From Diploscapter coronatus (taxonomy: Eukaryota > Nematoda > Chromadorea > Rhabditida > Rhabditidae): a stretch of DNA of 64,000 nucleotides. The position numbers and the translations under genes are program-made. The notes beneath the pieces were generated by a model, which saw only the letters and a program-made list of their open reading frames with translations, searched no databases and was not told where the DNA came from. Within the stretch, counting starts at the first letter, position 1. Every line of letters begins with the position of its first letter. Below are positions 1 to 11,100 of this stretch, one piece after another. Location: contig OZ038422.1 of the NCBI GenBank assembly GCA_964036155.1, forward strand, positions 84,033,201 through 84,097,200. Reading direction: 5' to 3'.

Positions 1-33
1 GTAGTTCGGTCAATTTAATTTGAATATTTATGT

Positions 34-3000
34 TTATGGAAAGAACTCATGAAGAGTTTCAATTTCAATTGCATTTTTAAAAGTTGTCTGAAAGCTGAAA
101 ATCCTACATGAACTTTCCTGATCTGCAAATCGTCCGGTTTGGCCGTGTTTTGCACCGCGATTTTCAGCATCATTTCGATGTCCACGGAACACTGAAAAAT
201 ACTTTCGTAAAAAAAAATTGAAGAAAAAGCCTCTTACAATGGACTCGCTTTGCGATTTGTTCGGAGAAGGTTGGGACGAGATCTCATTGATGATTTGCGA
301 GATGCCTTCGGGAATTCTAGAAAAAAAAACTTGTTTTTAAAGATTAATCTATTTTGTGAATATTGATAAAGTGGATGAACTTTCCAAAAATAGGGAACTT
401 TCTCACGTGATTTTGCAGATGTTGTGAGGACTGTTAGTGGATTCCTGAAGTTGAGCACTCGTGCTGGGAGAGGGCTGATTGGAGGGCACGATTGATTTCA
501 ACGATTTCAGATCCAGGGAGAAATCGTAGTCTGAAAATAATCGAAATAAAATCTCAATTTTTCAAATCGAATATATTCCTCAAAAAACGAAAAATTAACA
601 AAATCTCGATTTGAGTTAATCATAATTGCTCGATTTTGTTGCCATTTTCATTAAATTCGTAAATAAAAGACAAAAATTAGCAATTCCAACTGGTCTGCAG
701 AATGAATTCTTACCCGAAGCAGGCAGACAGATTCTTTCTTTGTAGCAGTCGACCAGCCACTGCGCATGCAGCACTTCCAGATTCAGCTTTCTTGCCTCGC
801 GAATCAGCTGTCTGTCCTTTTCAGCCGGTTTGTAGACCACAAGATGGGAGGCCACATCCAACTGCACTACTCGAGTTGCTCCGGATCTGAAAAATTTTTA
901 ACATTTATTTCAAAATAAACCAAGGTTTTTTTTCTACAAACTACATTTTACATTTTTCTTTCAAGATTAATGCAAAAATAAATTTTCCTTCAAAACGAGT
1001 AAATTTGTGAGATTACACAAGTAGAAAGTGCATAACATTCTCCATTTTTAAAACTATAAATACAATTCGCGCTTTACCGGTTAATAATGTGCTTCCACTG
1101 GTCCTCCTTGCTGGGATGGATTCCAGCGATGAAAATTCTGTATCCGTCGAGGAAGTCGAAATCGCCCCTGCTCTGCGTCAGGTGGATTTCATCCGAGGGG
1201 TCTGCAGTTTCAGGTCTCTGCAGGGGGGAATCTCCAACATCCAGACGACGACGCGTCATTTCTCTCAGCAGGGATTGGCTGGGTCTGAAACATTGCATGG
1301 ATTCATTCAGATAGGGAACGAGTTCTCAAACTCGATTCGCCGAAAGAATAGCACACCGTTTAGAGAGAGAAAAAGACGACATGCTCTTTCCCTCTTTCAA
1401 TACGACACACTATTTTTCGTGCGGGTCGAATTCTGGATAGGAAATTTAATCTCAAATTAACAGTTCAAAAACCGCACAAGTCTTGAACAGTTTCAGTCTG
1501 ATGAGAAGTAATACAAATTTCAAGTTTCGAGGTTTTTAGATTGTATAATATTTTTAAAGAATTCCAACCTTCTATGGATAGACAATGAAGGTCTTCTTTC
1601 GCCAGACTTGGTCAGATCGTTTCGAGCGATTTCCTGAGACTCGTCATTAATTCTCCTCATTCTTTTCAAGACCTTCTAACCTGGTGATCAATCTCAGTTT
1701 TGTCCCTGTTTCCAGCCGATCCTTCCGGCGGATGTGACGGATTGTCTTTCAGATGCTGGAACAGACTGTGGTTTGCAGAGTCCGCTGTATTCGTTATGTT
1801 CATGACTTTGCCGCCGTGACCTGGAAATATCAAGTTTAGAAAAAGTTTCTATTTAAAAATGCAGAAGTCATCTCAACTCGATTCTTTTTTCTCTCCCATC
1901 TTTCATAAACGGTTTAAAATGTTAAATTCATGTTCACATAAAAAGATGTTTTGTTAAATGAGTAAATAACATTTCAAGCGTCCTCCTGAAATTTCATGGA
2001 TTCCAGAAACTTGCCTGAGATACGACTGATTTCCCACTCCTCGGGTGTAGTGTGTGTCTCGTTGCCCACCGGAGTGCTGCATTTTCTTGAAATCACAGTG
2101 CCAGAGGAGGAGTGTCGTTTATCGCCATTTCCAGATGCAGGTGTGGGGGCGGATTTCACCTTGAACACGTTCAGATTGGCTGCTTGTGGAAGAAGATTCT
2201 TTTCTGCTTCAGCAGCGGCAGCCTGGGCGGCTTTCTCCTTTTCCTGCTCGCGCACAAGGGTCGAGTTCTCTCGAATGTCGCCGGGATCGTAGCCGCTGAA
2301 AAATGTCATTTTTTTCGTTTATTACTTTACAAAGAAGATAATTGTTTTTTGGAGAATAAATATCTAGAACTAAAATGTTGAAATTGGAAATTAAAAGTTA
2401 TCGAAAAGTGAAAATTGAAGAAATTACCTCTCCGTAATCAAATAGCCTCCATCGACGCACTTGCGAACCCAGCGGGTAGTCACCGCTTTGATGCTACCCC
2501 ATTGTTTTGCCAGAAATGAAATTGTTTTAATTTTATTGCAAAAAATCTCAGATCTACCTTCCTGTACTTGTCACTGTTTGTCTTGTCCGTGATCAGGTGG
2601 GTGCAGACATTTCTGAGAAGAAAACATCAAGATTTTAGAGAAAAGAAAAATGAACGTTTCATTTCATTTCATACTTGGCCATTTCGGCGGTAACTTTGCC
2701 CCCGTTCAGCTCGACGAGACGACAGAAATCCGTCCGATCCTGTCCCATCACACCGGAGATGGAGAAGATCTGCAAATAAGTGAGGACATTTCACTTCTAG
2801 TTAGGGATACATCGCAAATGGGACTTTGCATAAATTTATAACTCCCTGAAAACTTCGATAATAAATACTAGAAGTCCAAAAATAGTACAAAAATCTTACA
2901 AATCCAGTAAAGATGGGCAATTTATAGGAATCGACAATGACTTGATCCGTCCAAGACGTTGCGTCGCTCGAGCAAGTCGACACCGTCTTCCACGCATCCC

Positions 3001-4739
3001 CGATCCAGCACTCAGACACAACGGGGATTTTCAGGCGTGAAGATTCCTGCAAATAAATCCCAAATCTTATTTTTTTAAACAAAATTATTCCAAAGTGCGA
3101 AATATCACTTTTTTTTATTCTTCTCTCGAATAATTCCCTTCATACCTCAGGGAAGAGATCCCCCAGCCGAGGGATTTTTTCTCTGAGAAATCAAAAATAC
3201 TTTTTTTTCCAAGTAATTTCTTTCGAACTATCAAATATTCAAAATTCTTACGATATATTTCTGAGAAGAAGTGTCACATTTGGCAGCGACGAGATGCGTT
3301 GTGAAAGACATCAAATGAGGGGTCACAGTGCCTCCCATCCATAAGACCAATTGACGAAGAATTTCCTGGAAAAAGAATGTTGGCAATAAAATTGTACTTC
3401 TTGAAGATTTGGCACTCAACCAAATAAGATGGCCACTTCAAAAATGTTAAACTTTTTGACGAGTTTCTAGAGAATCACTCACTTTTTGAGAAGAGGAAAA
3501 TCCCGTAAAAGTGATGACAGTCGAACTGAAGTGGGAGGAGAAAACGGGGTGATTCCGCTTGGGCAGAGGCTTGCGTTTCGACAAACATTCCACCACGATA
3601 GGCACTCCGACTATTCTGGAAAAAAGCAGATTCGTTTTTAATTCGAAAATTTTAGGCTTAAAGATCTGATAAGTTCTTTCCTTTTTACAAATCTATTTTC
3701 TTTAAAAATTTGAAAAAAAAATCAGATTTCTCCAATTGTGGGTCGCTATTCGACCCAGAGGAAAATAGTATATCCTTCCGAGAGAGATAGCAGAGAGGAC
3801 ATGCTCTTTTCCTTCTCAATATGACACTATCTCGTTCTGTCTGCAGGAAGGAGTGCGGATCGCGTTTTGAGGAGTATAGTCGAAAGCTCTCGAAAAACAT
3901 CAAATTTGTATTTTACCTAATATTATTGGCAATGAGTCGATTGAATGTCGTTCCCCTGAAGGCGGGCAGCAAATAGAAGTCCTTGTGACCTTTAGACACG
4001 TCCACCGCAGTCTCTCGGGCCCATCGAGGATCTACACCGGCCTTGTCGAGTTCCTGGGTTTTCAATTTGTTTGTCTAATTCAATTTCATGAAAATCCAAA
4101 TTAAACTCAAAAAGAAAGATTTCCAGGCAAATCGTTATAATTTCGACTCACGAAATACAGTGAGTCCAATTCAGTGGTCTCTTCTTTGGTCGGGCCGTTT
4201 TCAGCGACGGGAATCTTCAGACAATACAGTCTCGGCTCGTCTTCCTGGAAAATATTGAATTTGTAAAATGCATATTATTTAGCATCTTCTTGTAAAATTC
4301 ATCTTCTTCTATCTACCATTACCTTTTCGAAGTTCTTGAGTTTTCAAAAGAAAAACAATCCTTCTGAATCTTGAAACATTCATCAATTCATTAACACGGC
4401 AACTTGGAAATCGCAAGACCGCGAGACACGAGACATTGAGAAATAGTATAGAAAAAGAAAACTTAAAATTTCATACCCTACCCTAGCCCTATACTATTTT
4501 GCCTATGTCTCGTGTCTCATAGTCTTGCAGTTTCCAAATAGCCCACAAACCGCTGGTGCGAGTTTTCACTTCCAATTCAGGGGTGAAATTCAAAAAAGAT
4601 TTTTATAATTTACCTGAGTGGACATGGCAGACCAATTGGGGTCGGAATTCTCCTGCTGCAAGGACTCGCTTCGAAGCTGCGACAGCTGCCTCCCTGCGAG
4701 GGCCGACTTGTGCAGGGCACGCGGCTTGCTGCTGTCCAT
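34..4739 (-). CDS. TOPBP1: TOPBP1/Mus101-like multi-BRCT DNA replication and checkpoint scaffold
   Basis: Nuclear scaffold family that reads phosphopeptides in replication initiation and ATR activation. I read 18 coding exons: 4739-4614, 4244-4152, 4053-3917, 3615-3483, 3365-3252, 3046-2900, 2769-2675, 2612-2558, 2510-2428, 2295-2015, 1820-1681, 1633-1569, 1284-1078, 886-714, 530-407, 316-238, 191-108 and 87-34. All junction phases agree, giving about 729 residues. The order is an N-terminal extension, a BRCT0-like part (exons 2-4), BRCT1 (exons 4-7, WMGGTVTPHLMSFTTHLVAA), BRCT2 (exons 7-10, ELNGGKV, CTHLI, RWVRKCV), a low-complexity Glu/Ala/Ser stretch, then a BRCT4-like domain (exons 14-15, FLDGYRIFIAG to WLVDCYKE). 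The TAA at 34-36 would leave it about half the length of vertebrate TOPBP1, without BRCT5-8. Either the nematode form is short or the gene continues past the left edge. Exon 10 has a GC donor and exon 9 an odd TG acceptor. The family call is firm; the 3' end is uncertain. Confidence 0.8.
1335..1432. repeat. Small inverted-repeat element in a TOPBP1 intron
   Basis: The stretch lies in the intron between exons at 1569 and 1284. It has a GAGAGA...CTCTTTC core with a closing GGGTCGAATTC that mirrors the opening segment. Related elements with the same core order (tagta/taca, purine run, 'acatgctctttc', 'caatatgaca', 'gcgggtc') occur at 3749-3850 and 49600-49735, so this is a dispersed MITE-like family. 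Confidence 0.45.
3749..3850. repeat. Small inverted-repeat element, same family as 1335-1432
   Basis: It sits in the TOPBP1 intron between exons 3 and 4. It shares the 'gacatgctctt...ctcaatatgacac' core and the outer GACCC/GGGTC-like ends with 1335-1432 and 49600-49735. The duplicated TOPBP1 fragment at 23594-24597 has a much shorter version of this intron without the element, so it was gained or lost after the duplication. Confidence 0.5.
4398..4540. repeat. MITE-like palindrome, GGCAAnTTGGAAA family, in TOPBP1 intron 1
   Basis: Left end GGCAACTTGGAAATCGCAAG and right end CTTGCAGTTTCCAAATAGCC are inverted, and the sub-terminal GAGACACGAGACAT pairs with ATGTCTCGTGTCTC. The interior is AT-rich. 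The duplicate TOPBP1 fragment carries the same element at about 24257-24400. Other members with the same outer ends but different inner arms are at 6729-6853, 41062-41175 and 41726-41835. Confidence 0.6.
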
Positions 4740-5197
4740 TAATGATTTCTAAATATTGAAATTATAATTTTTTAAATAATAGCAACAGAAATCAGGAAAA
4801 ATTTACGAAAATGAAAATCGATAAATTCAAAGCGAAAATCTTCCCGCAACAACGCTGTAAAAGATGCGGGAGAATGATTGCAGAGTATCAGAAAGGAGAA
4901 AATCAAAAATGGAGGAGAGAGAATGCCAAGCTTTATCAAAAATAAAAGACGCGAATTGAATAAGACGCAGTCCCGCTAGTTTTGAGAAATATCAAAGAAG
5001 AGACCGGACCAAACATTTCGATTTTTACACAATACTGTTTTAATTATCTTTTTCATTTTTGTTGGATAACGCTACACACCCATTCATTTGCATAAATACT
5101 ATAGCTTTCAACTTATTTTCATTTCATACTTTTTGATAACAATGAAATTTTTTATTCACGGTTTTCATTTGACAAGTGAAATATCAGATAAGAAGAA

Positions 5198-8100
5198 TCA
5201 TGCAGGAGGACATGTCGCGGTAAGTCGTTCGTCCGTTTCGCAGGCATAGGGTGCAACACCAAAGTCGCACTAAATATTGAATATGATTTTAGGAACTTTT
5301 TTATGGGGTGCGTGATAGTTTCTGAACTACTTTCATATGCCTTTAATAATAAAAAATGATACTTCTTTAAGAATTTAAACGAATCTAATATCGGGTCAAA
5401 TCTCCCAAATCTGATCATGCATCTTTTCTCTTGCCTTCCATTGTTCTAGTTATTTTCTAACTAAAGTATTTCATACCGTAAAACCTGTAATAGATGTCTT
5501 GGAGTTTTTAGTTTTCAACCTTTCAAAAATAAATATTCGATTTTTTCAAGCCTTCATAACTCATCATTTAGACATCGTATTCACTTGAAATTAGTAGAAA
5601 ATATGCACTAAGGTCTGCAAAACATTAGAAAACACTTCTCAATATGGTCTGAATAGAGTAATGATGAGTTCTAACAAATCAGCAAGGAAGGACTTCTATT
5701 GGAGGTTGGCTTCTAATGAAGGAAAGATTCTATTAAAGAACTTACGACATTCGTATTTTTAGATTAAACTTAATCTTACAGGATAGTCGGCCCATAATCC
5801 ATTATTCTGTATCTAAAATATTAATTGTAAAACATGCATTTGGGTTGTTATTAATTTGTGCATTTAATTCGTTTTCCTTGATCTAAGTCAACTTCAAAAT
5901 CTCTTTTACAAGTAGAGAAGTCAAGTACATTTTAGGAAATAGATGATCATGGCAATTCATCAAAATAACATTAAAAACTCTCAACAAGACAAAATAATTT
6001 TTAGATTTTCGAAAATGATCTACTCGGTATAAATTAATTCATTTTTGTGCAACGATATTTTCTTTAATAAAAGGTAAACATTTAAATGGATTAAAATATG
6101 ACTCACATAGACACAATCCTTTCCAGGAGCGTTACCTGAAGGAATTTAGTAAAGCACATCGAAAAATTGAAGAACTGATTTTCATAAACGCACTACTATA
6201 AATATGGAGATTTGGTATTGTGATATTTGTGCATTTTTGAAAATCAAATTCTTCTTCCGTTGCGATTAACTAAATTTCTTACTCGGCTGTCTAAATATAA
6301 TTAATAATTATCCACTAGTTGAAAGTTCAATCATTCATTATATCTTATTCTTTTTATATGTATTCGAGGCCTGGAGTTATGAGTGATCATGACTTGTGCT
6401 GATGCATGCGAATGTTCGAGATTCGTCGCGATCGCCATAGGAGAATCTCGACCAAGTCTTAACATTCGCGGCATCAGCACGAGCCATGCCCACTGTTCCA
6501 ATCCAGATCTCGAAAGAGTCGAAGGTACTCTTGCTGTAGATTTTTGATTCAATTATCCAATTAAAACCATGATTACAGAGAAACTTTTATTTACCCAAAG
6601 GCAGTATCCCAGAAGGTACACGTGTATCCCACGTCATCGCTGTTTTCCACACTCATTCCCTAAATTTGTTATAGGTAAAATACAGAGCGATGAAAAGTAT
6701 GAAAACATATCCTTAAACTAATCATAGTAGGCAACCTGGAAATGTAGAACGATAAATCATAGGAGCATACAAAATAATATGGTAAAAGATGCTCTAGCCT
6801 ATTCTCCCCTCTCCTAATCCTTTACTATTTTCGTATGTTTCTATCGTTCTACTTTTCAAAATTGCCTATAAATAGAATGATGACTCACAGTAGGATCAGT
6901 TGCTATTTTACGTATATCAGCCCAAGGATTGAAGCCGCTATTCGTACTCACTGAAAAAGGAGAAAATCAATAGATGATTTAAATTATCCTGTTTAGTTTT
7001 GATAAAATTTAGTAAGCAATTTTGGCCAGTTTCGGCATAATTTGCATGAGTTTTACGTTAAATTGCATTTTTTAATAAATAGCAGACTGATTGTGAGTTT
7101 ACTATCCAAAAACTTCGGGAAGGCTACAGCAGGAAAGGTTCGCTTTACAAAGATGGTCATAGCTTTACTTAGGATAGATCGTTTTCGGAGATTTAAAAAG
7201 TTTTGAGATCAGCATGACTCCGATGATCAGACTGATACCAAATTTAAACGTTAAAATCAATGTTGAAAATTGATTTGGCCTTTCTAACCATTAGCTTCCT
7301 TTGTGAGTAGTCTTATTAATGCCGCAAGATGAAAAACACGCAATTCAGAAATCGAATGTTCCAAATTAATTTATACATTAATAAATTCTCATGAAATTCC
7401 CTACCATAACTATACAAGTCCAGGCCTTGCTGTCGGCTATACACCCTTGGTAGATGACACATTGGACATAATCCCCCGCAGGTCGCAGCTGCTATGTTAC
7501 ATTCGACAGAAGCACCAAAATACTGTAAAATCCTTGGTATTCACAGAATGAAATTAAAACGAAAACGATATTCAACGATCACCTGATAGCATTTGCCGTT
7601 AACATAAGTCCAGCCAGTAGGACATTGTGCAGCTGAAATTGTTGAATTTAGATTTGGAAAACGTTTTTTGCTTGAAGAAGGAGGCATTTTTCTTTATTCT
7701 TTAACCACAATGAATTATTATTGAGGAAGAGTAAGATGGTGCTCTTTTTGAAAAGCGATTTGATCGTTTATTGGTGCAAATTTGGTATCGATAGCTAAGT
7801 TCAGTTAAAAGAAGTGATAACGTTTTCTTTGTAATTCATATACTATTCTTACAAATTTGATGTATGAATTTGAATCGAATTTAATGAATGAATATGCTCC
7901 CGGAACATATACAGTAGTTTTTCTAGAAAACAGTGATTCCTCCGAAAAAGGTCCATGAAATTTAGACTCGCGCAATAGATTTCCTCTTGAATTGATAATA
8001 AAATGACTGGCTTGAAGAATTTTTAAGACTTACCACATTGAGCTAATGGAGCTGAATTTGCGAAACAATCGATTGTAGTAGTAGTTGTAGGCATCGATGT

Positions 8101-11100
8101 GGACGTGCTTGTAGACGTTGCTGAACTCAAATGTTGAACAGTTGTATTCGTAGCATTATCACTAAAACTGATACAGCCACTACATCATTATGTTTCCTAT
8201 TACGAGCGTAAAATGTATGCAAGGCAAGGGAGAGAAGGGGTATGATGCGAGACTTTGCAAAGATAGGTAATCGATGAAGAGATTTCCTCGATTACCTTCT
8301 TTATCAGACCTAGAGAAGAAGATCGTCATAAACCCCTTGCGATCCACTCCCTATAATTTTTTGTTCGCCTGACGAAAGTGCTCTCTAGGTCTGGTGGTTG
8401 TTCATTTGGAGAACCTCAGGTCAGATCACTCTCTTGTAAGATTGGAATAATTTGATTAAAAAGACTCAAAATCAAAATTCAATCTCGGGCTTGGCCTGTG
8501 GTAAAGGACGCCCGGACGCCCAGGACGCCCACTGTAAAGGACGCCCACTAAATTTTACATTGTAAAGGACGCCCATTGTAAAGGACGCCCACTAGTGAAA
8601 TACTCTATTGGGACGCCCACTGTAAAGGACGCCCACTAAATTTTATATTGTAGAGGACGCCCATTGTAAAGGACGCCCACTGTAGAGGACACCCACTAAA
8701 TTTTTTGCTCAGAAATGAAAAAGACGCACAGGTTTAAAAAATATCAAAACAGTTTTTTCGTTAAAATATTTCGACGATGTTATTCATCAGTGATTTTATT
8801 CAGATATTGTGTTTCTATTCCATTCGCTTACTCTCTCTCTCTCCTACTCTCCTATTGTCTCTATCATTCTAACATTTGAAAGAAAGTGGTCAATGCTCCT
8901 TCCTATCTTTCCATCTTCAATCTTTCATATTCACTAGGTTGCTAAGAAAGTCTTGCACCAAAAATAAGTAAACTTTCATTAATTCATAGCTTTACTTAAA
9001 ACCATCAAGAATCAACAATATATTCACCATTGGGATCAGTAACTCTCGCCTATTTATTGAGCAGATCACTGATGCCCTTCGCCCCGAATTCGGGAGACTG
9101 TGACGCGAAGTTGTCGACTGCTGTTTTGAGGTCGTCGTATTTGTCGATTTTTCCCCTTGCAGGTGGAGTTTTAAAGGATGGAACAAATGGTAGTCTGACA
9201 GAGCGATGCTCTTATCGAATGCGTTGTTGATATCAGCGATATCTCTGCTCGCGCTGTTTTGGAGTCACTCGTAATAGATGATTGTTCGAAGTCGAGGCTC
9301 ACTGATCATGGTCGGCAATTTATCAAAGCCCTGCGCGCGGCCCCTATATACCCATGTGGTGAGTTTCGGGAACATCTACAAGGTCCTCACACTTACTAGG
9401 GCATTCGACTCATTTCTAGAAAATTCGAGATTTATTAAATTTTTGGTGCAAGACTTTTAACAGCCTAATAAATTCCAAATTGTTGGGTGATTAGGTTACA
9501 GCACAAAATTTTCGCAAACTTGTAGAAGCAATCCTATAAGATTGATTTTTTTTACTTCCACAATCTCTTGATCGCTTCAGTTCTTTACGCTTTTAGGTTT
9601 CTTTTGATTTTCCAGCTTTGTTTTTCATAAATCCTAAAATCTCTATATCGCTCTACTCTTAAAATCTCACGTTTTCTCTAAAATACGCTAATTACATGGC
9701 AAATAATTTTGCTGGATCTACAAATCAAATACTAAAGCTCGTGTGATTTCTGGATTAGGATTCAAGTACAATACATTCCCTTGTAAAAGCATTTACAAGA
9801 GAGTTGTAAAATTTTACAATTACAAGAGGGTGTAATTTTACTTGAATCCCAGCACTAGTGATTTTTCAAGCCTAACCTATCAGAAAAGGCAATTTGTAAA
9901 AGTAGCCCCGCGATTTTAAAAAGGTCAATAGCATACCGAATGACCTCAAAAGCTGCCAAATCGATATTCTAATTAGTCTACTTATCTTCTACATTTAATT
10001 TCCTTCAATTTCATGTATGGTATCCCTAGGTACTAAATTTCCACTTGTCTCCAGCAATATCCCCTAGTTAACTATAGGAAGTTCATGGGATCTGACAGAA
10101 ATAGAGGTTTTTGAGAGACCTGATTACGGAAGTACGTCATAGATCCCCAAATCTCCTGTCAAAATGAACAATTTTGTCATGTCTTACTATTTCTGAAGTC
10201 TATAGGCCATTACATCCATCTTTCTAGTCACTGGGCTCACTTATTCACTCAAAATCGAGGTAAATCTTTATTACGTCCCTACAAGTGATCACAGTGTTCC
10301 CAAAACTTCTAGTTACAGATCGGGGAATGACTAATTTTCAGCAGGACTATCAAATCTACTAATTCCATATCCTGATTAAGCTCTTTGTAGTCATTTGGGG
10401 TGACTCTGAGACTTGAATTGGGTCAATTTTCAACAAAATCGAAACTTTCAAAAATTCAACCATTTCATGAAGAGCTACTATTCCAGAAACTCTCAGTAGC
10501 TGATCGGGGAATAACTAATTTTGCTCTCTGATAACATATCTCCAAATAGCATATCTGTTTTGATAGTGCTGAAGTCACTCTGGGTCATTATGTCGACTTT
10601 TTCCGATCAAACCGACATATGACTGCGAAATATGGCATTCACCCCCACTGAATGACTCGAAAAACTGCCAAATCGATATTCTAATTAGCCTAATTATCTT
10701 CTACACTCAATTTCCTTCAATTTCATGTATGGTATCCCTAGGTACTGAATTTCCACTTGTCTCCAGCAGAATCCCCTAGAATTACTATAGAAATTCATGA
10801 GATCTGACAGGAATAGAGGTTTTAGAGATGTCTGATTACAGAAGTACGTCATAGATCCCCAAATCGCCTGTCAAAATGAACTATTCTATCATGTCTTACT
10901 ATTCTAGAAGTTTATAGGTCAATTAATTCATGTTTAGTGGCGATTGTGCCACATAATGTCTCAAAAATCACAATTTTTACCGAAATTAAACGAAAATGAT
11001 GAGTCGACCGATCCATAACAAATATAGAACCATCGAACTTGGCCTATATTTTACCCTAGACGTTGATTCTATTCATTTCCAGCATCAACGACCCGATTCT

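Noticed and set aside
3147..3184. Possible small extra TOPBP1 exon bounded by TTCTCAG and GTATGA
   Set aside because: Its length breaks the phase between exons 5 and 7, and the direct join KYI-ESSRLKIPVV matches the family without it.
6331..6552. 73-codon frame found in two lectin cassettes (also 25988-26209)
   Set aside because: The real exon is in another frame of the same stretch (6533-6394, with FEIWIG), which fits both flanking phases and the lectin fold.
8493..8703. CRISPR-like look of the GGACGCCCA repeats
   Set aside because: The spacers are repeated and similar, the array is mirrored at 14956-15157, and the genome is eukaryotic: it is a transposon end.
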